DNA from: Moniliella sp. 'wahieum' | Taxonomy: Eukaryota; Basidiomycota; Moniliellomycetes; Moniliellales; Moniliellaceae | DNA length: 64,000 nt | NCBI GenBank assembly: GCA_003971905.1 | Contig: RSEE01000071.1 | Coordinates: forward strand, 248,001 to 312,000 | Direction of reading: 5' to 3' | Part shown: piece after piece, positions 34,651 to 45,209 of the stretch | Layout: each line of letters opens with the position of its first letter | Numbering within the stretch: position 1 is the first letter of the stretch | Made by a program: the position numbers and the translations under genes | The notes under the pieces: generated by a model | The model's database searches: none | What the model was told of the DNA's origin: nothing | The model's input: only the letters and a program-made list of their open reading frames with translations

Positions 34651-37038
34651 ACCGCAGCAGGCGCTTCGCTTGCCACAAGCTGCAATGTTTACTCCTTCCG
34701 CACCGCTTGCTCCTGTTCCCTTACCTCCCCCTCCACCTGCCTCTACGGAACCGCGTCAGCTGCACCAAGAGCTGTTGATGCGTTGGACCGGCTAGCGGCG
34801 TTGAGGTGAAGGACGATGAGACGCGGGGGGGTGTTGGGGTCGATTTAACGTCCAAGTCGGAATCGTTGTTACTTTTGGCGCGGCAACGGGGATGCTGCGA
34901 CACATGCGGACCTGGCTGCAAGATGTCAAGCCTGTGGGAGGCCAGAGTGAGACGGAGCGGTACCCGAGCGTATCGGAGCAAACTGCCGCGGCCTATTGGA
35001 TCGGATTGTGCGGTTGGTGCTGGAAGCGACTCCGGTGCCCGAGTGGCTGACGAAGGACCTGAGCGACCTGAAATGACCGTGAAGCGCATGCGGCGCACGC
35101 TGAACAAGAAGTGTAGTACCTGTCCTGGTGTGTGGTGTGTGGTGTGGGAAGCGAGGCGCGAGGGACGGCAGTCGCGGAGGCGAGAAACGGAAGGGCTCGG
35201 TGAGAAATACATGTGTGCTCGTCTAAACTATCAGACGCGGAGTCCCAGTGGCGGAGAGGTGTACTGCCCCGTGCCCCAACTGTCCACGCCCCCTGGCCCG
35301 GGGGACACTGACCATGTGCGAGCGGTGTGCTGACTTGCGCTGTGCCTGCACCTGTGCCGTGCGTTTTGCTTTGTGTGATGTGCAGTTGCCGACCAACTCA
35401 CCCAGCTCCTCGAGGCTTGGAACGCCCCCGCCGCCGGTTCCTCCACCCCCACTTCCACCTCCACCTCCACCTCCGCCGCCTCCAGCAAGGGGTCTTCGGA
35501 TGCCTCGGCCGCCACGGGCCCCAGCAAGCGCAAGCTCACCGACCCCGCTGCGCAGAGTGCCACCGTCGCCAAGAAACTCAAGGCGACCGAGGCGGGGAGG
35601 AAGGCGGCGTCGCCCAGCCCTGGGCCAGGGTCGACGAAACCCGCGGCTGTGTCTGGGTCTGTAACCAAGACGTCTTCCGTCAAGGCTCCCGTAGCCAAGG
35701 CGGCCGTAGCCAAGGCGGCCGTAGCCAAGGCGGCCGTAGCCAAGCCGGGCGCAGCCAAGGTTCCTGCGGCGACTACGGGGGTAAGCGCGATCAAGAAGAG
35801 TGATGCGTCGGCGCTGGATGCCAAGCGGCGTAGTAGGCCGGGCACGGGGCCAGACCAGCGTGCGTCCGTTCTTGCTGAGGAAGAGAGCGGCAACTTGTTG
35901 CTGCGAGACAGGCGTTGATGAAGAAGCATCGCGAGGCGCGTATGTCCAAGGACGCTAAGGATCCCATCAAGGTGCCCCTGAGTAAAAAGGGCACTGCGAC
36001 AGCGACACTGGGCAAGCCGGGGGTCAAGCCTAAACTTGCCAACCCTGTGTCTGCTCTGTTGGGCGGTCCGAAGAGCGAGGGAGGTGGAGGGGCAGCCAAG
36101 ACCAAACCTGACCTGCCGTCGTTCCGCAAAGTGCCTTTGACCGGAACCAAGAAGGCCCCCGCCAACAAGGGCTTTGGGTTAATGGATACGCTGCTGCAAC
36201 ATACCAAGGAACCGTCATTATCTTCTCCGAGAGAAGCGTCGCCTCGTTCGCCCTCTGTCAACGCGCCCAGCTCGGCCGAGACCAAAGGAGAGGACACGCC
36301 TCGCCCCCAGCTCCGACGCAAGGGGGGGATGAAGCCAGCGCAACCGACTGCGTCCCAACCGAAATTTACCGGTCGCGTTTCGTTTGCCCAGGGGGCCGAG
36401 CTGGCTTCGTACCAGACCCTTCCCAAGCGCGGCAACGTACAGTACCATCCATGGTGGCTTGCCGCAGACTGGGGCGCCGGGTACGAGGAACGTGCACGTG
36501 CGGAGCTGGCTAACGAACCGTTTGGTTCGGCATCGGGAACCCAGCCTCACCCCAACGACCAGTTCATCTCCTCCTTCTTGTCGGGCAAAGACGCTGATGG
36601 CCACCACATGGTCCAGCACGACGCTGAGGAGGAAGAGGAGGTTCCAGCGCAATCGCAATCGCAATCGCAATCGCAAGCGGAAGCCCAGGTGCAATCGGCA
36701 GCGCAATCGGAACCGCAATCGGAAGCACAAGAAGAGGAGTACGATCCTACCCAAGCCGACTTCTCTCAGCCCCTTCCGTCTTCGCTCCCGCCGCTTCTTC
36801 CTCCGAGACGCGCGAGACCAGCGCACCGCCAACTGCGGGTGCAGGGGCAGGATCTGCCCCGCCTCCAGAGCCGCCGGCACCACCGCCGCTGCGCGCTTGG
36901 TACACGCCTGCGCTCTTGGCGGATGTCACGGACCGAGGGGAGCAAAGCGAGTTGGGATCGTTGGACCTTGGCGCGCCCTGGGCGCTGGCAGGGGAACCTA
37001 AGGCCCAGGCGGAGGTTTCCGCTACTGCGTCCGCGTGA
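33356..37038 (+). CDS. Gln-rich nuclear protein, candidate PNUTS-like PP1 regulatory subunit
   Basis: The ATG at 33356 opens MSMPSSASAPAPVLPYPP, followed by poly-Gln (33460-33530), Ser/Ala/Pro repeats, and a second poly-Gln block (34480-34660). A folded segment follows: LMRLDRLAALR, KDDETRGGVGVDLTSKSESLLLLARQRG, DRIVRLVLEATPVPEWLTKDLSDLK, MTVKRMRRTLNKK, probably an intron (about 35105-35390), and VADQLTQLLEAWN. This layout resembles a TFIIS N-terminal (LW) domain. A basic Ser/Ala/Lys linker holds four AVAKA units. Near 36377 the motif GRVSFAQG fits the RVxF docking consensus for protein phosphatase 1. The end is acidic with SQSQSQ repeats, then WYTPALLADVTD, stopping at 37036-37038. LW domain plus RVxF is the PNUTS (Ppn1) arrangement. 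The identification is inference; five or more frame changes are needed. Confidence 0.5.
33455..33535 (+). repeat. CAG/CAA repeat (poly-Gln)
   Basis: CAGCAGCAG-rich trinucleotide tract encoding about 20 Gln with a few Arg, Pro, Asp and Lys. A second mixed CAA/CAG tract lies at 34575-34660. Confidence 0.85.
35683..35762 (+). repeat. 15-bp tandem repeat GTAGCCAAGGCGGCC
   Basis: GTAGCCAAGGCGGCC occurs three times in perfect succession, with partial units on both sides. It encodes (V-A-K-A-A)n, a lysine/alanine pattern like that of linker-histone tails. The high unit identity suggests recent expansion. Confidence 0.85.
36653..36735 (+). repeat. CAATCG hexamer repeat
   Basis: Four CAATCG units are followed by diverged CAAGCG, CAATCG and GAACCG words, encoding Gln-Ser repeats near the acidic C-terminus of the preceding protein. 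Confidence 0.7.
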
Positions 37039-37114
37039 GATGGCTGGTTCGGTTGGCCTTGACCTTACCCTTGGCCGTTGCGTGGCCGTTGCGTGGCCGC
37101 GGCTGATTTCATCT

Positions 37115-37172
37115 GATCGTTATTCTATTCTATTCCATCCCATCCCGTCCCATTCCATCCCACCCTATCCCA
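37115..37172. repeat. Degenerate YATYC pentamer repeat
   Basis: About ten pentamers of the type TATTC, CATCC, CATTC and TATCC follow the end of the Gln-rich gene. Confidence 0.7.
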
Positions 37173-37281
37173 TGCAGCTTGTGCAGGCTGATGTGGTCTG
37201 TGCTTCTCTGGCCGACTGGCCTCCCTGCCTCTCTGTCCCCCTATGAAGTGCTGATGTACTGTATACCTTGCTTGTCCATAT

Positions 37282-37321
37282 GGTTCGGTTCGGTTCGGTT
37301 CGGTTCGGTTCGGTTCGGTTC
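37282..37321. repeat. (GGTTC)8 pentanucleotide microsatellite
   Basis: Eight perfect GGTTC units, followed by a diverged GGCTC. The repeat lies in the spacer between two convergent genes. Confidence 0.95.
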
Positions 37322-37568
37322 GGCTCGTGACGACAGACTGGCAGCCAGAGGGACAGCGACGGACCCAATCCTGATTCTATCCGTGTACGATGAAGTAGAT
37401 GGTAGTAGGCAGGTAGATAGTAAGTAGGTCAGGAGATGGAAGTTAGGCATGGATGCGAGGCAGGCGGTTAGTCGGTTGGAGAGGCGAGTGCCTCGGACTG
37501 GGCGCAATGCATCCTGGATACTCGACTATGACTATCATCGCGCACAGCAGCAACCATCTGAATCCACA

Positions 37569-37780
<212 letters not shown>

Positions 37781-37983
37781 AACACATATATATACTCGCC
37801 GTACACGTACCACTCACACCCATCCATAATAACCGGTAACGATAACCACAACCACAACCACAACCAAACGTTGAACTGCATCAACAAGACCACCCGCCTC
37901 CTCCCTCCCCCCACCGACGCACCGACGCACAACCAGACGCAAAAGCACAGACACCGATCCGAACCATCCAACATCCACCTGGT

Positions 37984-40900
37984 CTAATCGCGCTGCTGTT
38001 CAAAGAACGCGACGCGGGCAGCCAAGCTCGACGCCTGCCGCTTCTTGTCGAGCCCGGGGGACGTGGGGGGCACAAGGGACGTGCCGAACGGCTGGGTAGG
38101 CGCTAAGGGGGTCCGACCTGGCGTACCACCTGTCGACCTCGAAAGTGGGGAGGCCCAATTATTGGCCGGCGCGGTGGTACGTGGCGTACCAGGCGTACCA
38201 GGCTGACGTGCCCATTGCCCTGTGGACGGAGGCGAAGCGGGGCGAGAGGCCGGGGGAGAGAGGGCGGTTTGGTCAGCTGGAGCGGGGGTACGGGTGCTGC
38301 CCTGGTTCGTGTGGGCGCAGCGTCGCGGCGGTCGCGCTGGGCAGGCTGGGTGTCTTGGCGGCCCCCATGAGGGAAGGTAGGAGTAGGTTGGTGCGCAAGC
38401 GACGGGGAGAAAGGGGTGATGCCCAATTCGTCGGCCAAGTCGGCTTCGATGGACCACTCGTCGTCTGGGTCCAAGCCCAGACCCAAGTCCCGGTCCAGGA
38501 GACTACTTTGCGATCCCCCCCCAGCGACGGGTCGGAATGCCCGTGGGTGGCGACCGTGGTGCCTGTTGCACCATGACGGTCGTCCGAGCAAGGGTGGGAC
38601 GAGCCTCGTGAGAGCGGGGGCCAAGGATGGGTGTAGGCCGAGTGGCCTTGCGTCGCTAAGTCCGTAGCAACTTCCGTCCCCACGTCTGTCCCCACATCTG
38701 TCCCCACGTCTGTCCCGCCCATATCAGTCTCGGCGCCCGAGTGCTGCGAGTAGACGCTCTCAGCGTCGGTGAAGGGTAAGCCAAGTGGATATCCCCTGTC
38801 GCAGCGGAGGTAGTTGGTCAGGACGAGGTCCGGCCGCTAACACTGCCTCGGCTTCCAACTGGGACAAAGTGCGTGCCTCAGCGAGAGCGGTGCGCAACAG
38901 CGCCGACGCACTTTGGTCTTGTTCCTCCTCTGGCGTAGGCGGGCGAAGCTGTGTCGGGTCCGTCCGCGCCGTCGTATCCCGACGCTCTGCCACCGCCACC
39001 GTACCACCTCCCACCCGGTGCAGGGACAAGGGTTGAGCGAGGGCGCGCTGCACACCCAATGGCGACGCTGGGCCGGACGGGCCGTCGCGTCGCGGCGTGG
39101 TATGGGCCGAGACGGAGGCCGAACCAGCCAGGGCAACAGAACTTAGCACGGGCGTGCCCGGCGCCGCGGATCCAAGCGCACTGGTAAACCGCGGTCGGCC
39201 CGTCGGACTCACGCTCAACGCCTCGTGCGCTCCAGGGACAGGCGTGGCGGGCATCGGCATCGTCGTCGCTGGCCCGGGCTCTCGTGGTGCCGGGTAGGGC
39301 GAGGCTCGGGCGGACAGAGGGAGCTGCTGTTGGGCGGGACGGAGCGGGGTGGTGGTGTGTAGCGCTCGTGGCGGTGGCGTGGTGGGTGGTGCATTGGCAC
39401 TGGCATTGGTATTGACATTGGCATTGATACTGATATTGGCAAGAGGCACCACACCGCGTTCGATGGTCAACCGAATCTCCTCCAAAGCACAGCGGGCGGC
39501 TGTGAGTTCGTCAGTCGCCCTGCCCAACTGACCAATCTCATGCTTCATCAACCGTGTCATCTGTTCCACCCAAAGATCCATCTCGCTGCTGCCCGTTGTC
39601 GAGACACTTACCCCGCTCGCTTGGGACCGGACCGTCGCCGTCGCCGTAGCCGTCGTGCCCCGGTTCCGCCGAGCAGCAGCAGCAAACGACATTTGCGCAT
39701 CCTTCTCCACGTCCACCACGCGCATCCTCAGCTCCCGCAGCAGCGGCACGGCGTACCGCTCAAACCGGTAAAAGCGCACCATCATCTCGTCCAACGCTTG
39801 CGGCAGCGCGGGATCGTGCAAGCCTGTCACTTGGGGCACCCAGCCCGAGCCGGGGGTCACCCCAGCCCCCACCGCGGCACCGGGGGAGGTACGTGGTTCG
39901 CTCGCCGTGCCAGCAGAGGGCGCGCCGGAGAGGGTACGAGAGCATGGGGTAGGGTCCAGAGCGGCCGGAGGCGCATGCGCATGCGCGGTCGACTTGCTCT
40001 CGGACGACACGAGCCGTGCGGGACGTGGCGAGCAGTGTGACGGAGTCAAGCTCTCCAGCGCTGGTTCTTCGTGTCGGTGCTGCGTGGGCAGAGGCGTGGT
40101 GGCGCGGTACGCGGGGGTGGTCGGTGTGCCTACCATCCGCTCCTGGTGGGGGAAGCACGGGCGCGGACAGCCAGAGGAGTCGGAGGCGTGGACGACCTCT
40201 GGACCGAATGCAGGGGCGGGGCAAAGGTCTGGTCCGCATCGGCGTCAGCTACAGTGTCGGCGTAAGAGACCCAACTGCTTTGTCCCGCTTGCTCCTGTAC
40301 GCTCTGGACCTGCGTGGCGAGGTGGTGCTCTAGCCGGCGGAGGGGGAGATGGGATAGCTCAGTCTGGGCGTCACCAGCCGGGCCAGACGGGCCGCCACAG
40401 TGCGTTTTCCAAGCCCCGGCCAATTTAGCTGCTGGGCTGGGCACGTGGGTCGTCGTGTCGGCGTGAGCGGAGCGAGCGCTGGCGACCCTCGACTCGCTTG
40501 CCGTGTCCGCCTGCATGGGCCAGGCAGGAGAGTAGTGTTGGACCGGGGAGCAGGCGGGATGGGAAGAGCGCGGCGCCGGCCCCTGCGTACCCGACAGTAC
40601 CGCCGGCTCGTCCAGCGCGTACCGCGCAACCATTTGGTCCGTCAAGCTCGGCGGCCGGTCAAACACCTTGTGCCGGGTAGGTGGGCTGGGAAGCAAGGTG
40701 CAGGATGGGATGGGGGCAGGCTCCGGGGCAGCGAGGGGGACAGGCGCGTACGCACGCTGGCCAACGGGAGGCGACAGCGGGGGTCCAGAGCCATAGGGGA
40801 GAGGACGACGAGTTGGGGAAGGACTTTGGGCACGCGCAGCGGCGCGAGCAGCAAAGATGGACGTAGGACCGGTCCGCACTGCAGTGTCCGTCGTTCCTCC

Positions 40901-41686
40901 CGTCACCGAGGCAGGCATGGCCGTTTCCGCGCCAGATCGCGGGCGGGGGACATGTACCGCTGGCCGGGCGTGGTGGGGCGGCTTCCGATCATGGGAGCAG
41001 GAGTGGGCGTGGGGGATACGGAGCGGGTGGCCAGGGCGGGGGAGGAGGACGGAGACGGGGACGGGGACGTGGAGGGGTCTTGCGCTTGAACGCGTTGGCC
41101 TGGATGGAGGACCGCGGAGAAGGAGTGCGTGGCGGTGGGTATGGCGGCGCGCCAGGTGTGGCAGAGCGAGGCGGTGGTGACAAAGCAGGCGAATTAGGCG
41201 AAGAAGCTAGCCTGCCGTACCCCGTTCCACCGCCCGGTCCGCCCGCGGGCACACCCAGTGCCGATCCGTATCCTGTGCCCCCACCGGGTCCGCCCAGGGG
41301 CACCGCCAACGCCGCACCGGCGGGGGAGGAGGCGCGCATGCCGCGCGGGTCAGGGGTGACGCGGTTGATGCTAACGCTGCCTTGGGACGTGGCCGAGGCA
41401 TTGGACGCGCGGCGGAGCGGGAGCGGGAGCGGGAGCGTGGGTTGAGGTGGTCCAGCAAGCTGCGAACACTGCGGCTCGAGCGGGCACTGAGGGCGCTCAG
41501 CGCACTGCGGCCACTGCGGCCCGAGCGGAGGGAGGCGCGGTCGTTGTGGCTGTCACTGTCGCCGTCGCCGTCGCCGTCGCCGTCGTGGTTGCTGTCTGCG
41601 CCCGATGCGCCCCGGCGCCAATGGCTGGGGGATGCCTTGCGGAGGAAGGCGCTGAGGCGGCGTGGGCGTTCGCGAGGGCCTTCCAT
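37984..41686 (-). CDS. Large unknown Ser/Pro-rich protein with central helical segment
   Basis: I do not recognise a family. The preferred start is the ATG at 41686 (MEGPRERPRRLSAFLRKASPSHW); a CT-rich leader lies just upstream. The N-terminus is Ser/Arg-rich with DGDGDGD and SRSRSRS runs, followed by two GGPGGGTGYGSALGVP-type repeats. After frame changes (near 41400, 40950 and 40130) comes a helical segment that looks folded: ALPQALDEMMVRFYRFERYAVPLLRELRMRVVDVEKDAQMSF, then EMDLWVEQMTRLMKHEIGQLGRATDELTAARCALEEIRLTIE, which could form a coiled coil. The rest is S/T/P-rich, then DLGLGLDPDDEWSIEADLADELGITPFSP, and the C-terminus is DKKRQASSLAARVAFFEQQRD. The total is about 1230 residues. Such composition is common in fungal polarity or signalling scaffolds, but nothing here proves a role. 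Convergent with the Gln-rich gene. Confidence 0.5.
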
Positions 41687-41743
41687 GGGAGGAGAAGAGG
41701 GGTGGTGGGCAGAATGAGCAGAAGAGGAGGAAGCACAAGAAAC

Positions 41744-41872
41744 AGAAGAGGAAGAGGAAGAGGGAGAAGAGGAAGAAGAAGGGGAAGAGGAGAGGAAGAG
41801 GAAGAGGGAGAAGAGGAAGAAGAAGGGGAAGAAGAGGAAGAGGAAGAGGAAAAAGAAGAGGAAGAAGGGAAA
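41744..41872 (+). repeat. 129-nt homopurine tract with internal duplication
   Basis: Every base of the plus strand is A or G. A stretch of the form GAGGAAGAGGGAGAAGAGGAAG followed by AAGAAGGGGAAG occurs twice, about 50 bp apart. It lies about 60 bp upstream of the preferred start of the minus-strand gene, where the coding strand reads as a CT tract typical of fungal promoters. Such tracts can form triplex DNA. Confidence 0.9.
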
Positions 41873-42325
41873 CCCCACAGCCAGCCCACAGAGACCGACA
41901 GTGGGAGGCGCGCGGGCGCGGGAAGGGTGCTGGGGATGGGGATGGGGGATGCGGGGGTCTGGGTCGTGGGGCGAGCGGTGGTGATGAGGGTGATGCACTT
42001 TTGGGCCAGGCAAGGCGCCAAAGACACACTGCCGCCGTGCGCACCCGCAGTTGGTTCAAGTTCTACTACTTGCAACTACCTCCGACATCCTACCGCCTAC
42101 CTCCTACACCGCTGGAGACGCATTCCTCATGCGACGCTCTCCAGATCGGTCCACCTCGTCCGCCCGCCTGCCTCGTCGCGTCGTACTTTCCCCCGTCCAC
42201 CTGCTCCCCAACGCCTTCGGCCACGTTCCCATCGTCATCGCCATCGGCACCGCAAGATCCTCATAACCACCTCCACCATCTCCTCCATCTCACGCTCCAT
42301 TTTTCCCGTTCCAAATCTGACATCA
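41873..42325. other. Intergenic region upstream of the tRNA
   Basis: Mixed-composition DNA in which no gene is recognised. Frames across it on either strand lack family features. CA- and TC-rich DNA at 42050-42310 precedes the tRNA. Confidence 0.4.
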
Positions 42326-42415
42326 GGCGAGATAGCGAAGTGGTTAACGCGCTGTGTTCAGGTTCCTCCCTAACCGCAGTCCTCCGGGGCGTGGGTTCGA
42401 ATCCCACTCTCGTCA
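42326..42415 (+). tRNA. tRNA-Leu (CAG) with short intron
   Basis: The acceptor arm GGCGAGA (42326-42332) pairs with TCTCGTC (42408-42414), with discriminator A at 42415. The D arm is GCG-AAGTGGTTAA-CGC. The anticodon stem CTGTG pairs with CGCAG once an 11-12 nt intron (TTCCTCCCTAA) starting after position 37 is removed. The loop TTCAGG- then gives anticodon CAG, leucine. An 11-nt extra arm (class II) and a perfect T arm, GTGGG-TTCGAAT-CCCAC, follow. The B-box GGTTCGAATCC is exact. The extra arm is slightly short for tRNA-Leu, possibly through a lost base. Confidence 0.88.
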
Positions 42416-42419
42416 GTTC

Positions 42420-42440
42420 TTCTTTTCTTTTTTCTTTTTC
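42420..42440 (+). terminator. RNA polymerase III terminator
   Basis: T4 and T6 runs (42423-42433) followed by T5 lie within 20 bases of the tRNA 3' end, as expected for Pol III termination. Confidence 0.8.
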
Positions 42441-43022
42441 GTTTTCTTTCTCTCGAGATTGGAATTGGCACCAGAACAAGAGACAAACGCCGATTGCCCT
42501 ACGAGTATTACTAGCACACTCTCTTAGTTACTACGGCTCCACCCTTCCCGCTACAAAAACAAGCGGGTTGGGGGCCACATCGATACATAGCGATTCGCTC
42601 CCGCACACTCACTGTACTCTCACTGCGGGTGGGGGCGGCATTCCCCCTAAGGGAAAACAATCCGGCGGATACGTGGTACTAGGTAGTACGTGCAACCTGC
42701 TAGCCCCTCGCGTGGCCAAGGGGGAAAACGATGATGCATGATGTCCTGCGTAGTACAGAGAGCAGACAGCTGTTTCGAGGCATGGCGGCAGACTCGTGGG
42801 AATCATGGACACAGGGGACACAGGGCAAAGCAGTTTCGATTTTGTTCGGGGAGGCACATGCGATTAAGAGCATCAAGCAAAAAGAAAAGAAAAGAGGATC
42901 AGGCCAGCAGAGACAGGGTACAGAGTACAGGGTACGGGGTACGGGGTACATGTAAGCCTAGATGTGCAGGGAAGAGGAGCAGGCGAGGTGGGAGAGCGCC
43001 GGCAAGCGGGTGGATGGGTGAA
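42441..43022. other. Intergenic region, no gene recognised
   Basis: Near 42915-42955 the words ACAGAGTACAGGGTACGGGGTACGGGGTACATG form a short degenerate GGGTAC tandem. No coding signal was seen. The 3' untranslated part of the acyl-CoA oxidase gene should occupy the right end. Confidence 0.4.
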
Positions 43023-45209
43023 TCAAGCCTTCTTAGCCGCCTCTGCTTGTTCTTCAGCAATCTCCTGGATTTCGTCATCAATCGCGATTTCCTCGTCCAA
43101 GTCTTCGACCTCCAAGTTGGGTCGGTGAATAAAGTCGGTAATAAGGGTCTTGTACGGGTGGGGCTTGCCTTGTGGGTTGTTCCTCCGCACGAGGCGGAAG
43201 TACTCGGCATAGACATTGCCATCGGCGCGACCAAAGGGCGAGTTGATAATGTGGTCCGACAAGACAAAGCTGTCGGTCAAGGGCACGGCAAATCCACGTA
43301 CCGTCTTGCACAGTGCCGACACACTAGCTTGCACCGTATCCAGCTGCTCGGGCGCGAGCCATCCCGAGCGCAAAAAGTGAGCTGCCTTCTCTCAATCTGC
43401 CACAGACCATACAACTTGGCCACCGTCGTCAACGTTGTCCGCACCCCATCCTTCTCAGCCGAGGGCGGGAGGTGCTGGATGGCATTGTGGAATTGGCGGA
43501 AATGTAGTTGGAAGTGTGGACCGAGGCAGCAACAAACGTAGCCTGGGAGCAAGCTTCCAGGACGCCTGCTTGTTCATCCCCTTCTTTTGGGCCGCCACCA
43601 CATCGTCCCGGCCTTCTTGACCAGCATGGCTGACGCTGCATCAAAGCCCTTCTGGATGCCCTCGAGCGAGTCCAAGTCGGCCTCGGTGGCTTTCGCACTC
43701 AAGTTCTTCTCGCGCACGTCCGAGCCGAGGTAGGTGAGTGCTTCCGACATGTGCTTGCCCTTGACGGCATCCACATAGGCTTGCACCAACGACCGGCCCG
43801 ACTGGAGCGCCAGGATGGTATTGTCGCCTTCCCATGTGCAGTGCACAGCAAAGTCCGAGAACATGTTGGCCAGGCCATTGTACGCCGAGTACCCGTGGCC
43901 TCCCAACGACTGGCGCGACTTTTCAATCGCGTCCAGCGTGGCCCAGGTGCAGAACGCCTTGAGACCAGCCGAGGTGGAATGCGTCTGCTTCAGCATCTCC
44001 ACTGTGCGCTCGAGGTTAGGGTCACCAGGCTCGAGCGCCTCCAGCGCCTTGCTCGTCTCGTCGTACATGGCCGTCATCTCGAGCGCCGTAAAGCCAAATG
44101 CGACGGCCTGGGCCAGGGGGGCAACAGGCGACGCTGGTGGATAGGGTAATCGAGCAACTGCGTCTCCAACTTTTGCGACGGGTCCGACTTGAACTGCCGG
44201 CGTACGGCAGCGTACCGAACCGAGATGGTCAACGCCTTCTTGGCCGTGTTGGCACTGTCGGCTACCATGGCGGTACGACCGCCGAGCAGCGCACCGTACG
44301 TGAGCTGCGCCAGCGGCGGCTCCCGCACTTCGCCCTCACGCGTGACTTGGGTGTGCTTCATGAGCATGTAGGCACGAGGGATGCGAACGTTGGTGAACTG
44401 AATGTAGCCATTGTCAATCCCATCGCGGCCCATCTTTTTGCCAATGTCACCAATGTTGATCCCGGGCAGCAATTCAAACGTCTGTGTGTTGCGCAGCGGA
44501 ACAATAAACGTCTTGACACCATAGTCCTTGCCATCCACAATCAAGCGGGCAAACACAGAGCAATGCGTCGCCGTCTGTGCCGCGCCGCCAATCCACCACT
44601 TGGTCGCACCGAGGTGCGGGGTATGAATGACAAACTCGTCGGTTCGCGGGTCAAAGGTAGCGCGCGTCTCGAGACCGGCAACGTTGGAGCCGTGCTGGAG
44701 CTCGGTCATGCCAAAGCAGCCGACCATGCCCTGGAGGGTGATGACACCCTTGTCAATCCAGTACGAGAACTGGTTGGCCGTGGCGCCCGAGCGGATGGCA
44801 CCGAGGAAGAGACCATAGTGCACGCCAAAGCGGGTCCAGAAGCCCGGGTCAAAGAGCCCAATGAGCTCCATGCGCCGCTGAAAGTCGTCGACCGACTCGT
44901 TGGTCACGTAGTGGACGAGGGAGGTGATGCGCTTCATGGTGAGCTCGCGGAGCTGCTCCTTGGTGAGGTCGTAGAAGTTGCCCATGTAGAAGAGGGGTTG
45001 CGCTCGAGCTCGAGCATCTGTTTCTCCTTGAGCTCGAGGGCTTCTTCGCTGCCGTGCTGGGCGATGGCGAGCTGGGCGGGGGGGGGGAATGTCAGCAGCA
45101 GGCAGGGCACACAGAGGGAGGGACATACTGCGCGGACGCTGAAGGGGGGGTTGGCGCGCTCGTGCATCATGGTGGTGACGCTGAGCTTGTCGATGCCCTT
45201 GGCGGTCAT
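43023..45209 (-). CDS. POX1: Peroxisomal-type acyl-CoA oxidase
   Basis: Catalyses the first, FAD-dependent step of fatty-acid beta-oxidation, giving 2-enoyl-CoA and hydrogen peroxide. The ATG at 45209 opens [27 protein letters not shown]. An intron at 45072-45128 (GTATGT...CCCAG) joins to [20 protein letters not shown]. The family core follows: [42 protein letters not shown] (FAD/substrate region), [22 protein letters not shown], and [19 protein letters not shown]. After a frame change near 44100 it continues through [54 protein letters not shown] and the C-terminal domain, ending DFIHRPN...[11 protein letters not shown]. Further frame changes fall near 45000, 43610, 43500 and 43385. The C-terminus has no PTS1 (SKL-like) tripeptide; fungal oxidases can be imported by another route. 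Confidence 0.93.

Noticed and set aside
41447-42373. Plus-strand frame with Glu/Arg/Gly-rich run (EEEEEGEEEEEG)
   Set aside because: Produced by the homopurine tract and the opposite strand of the large minus-strand gene; no family features.
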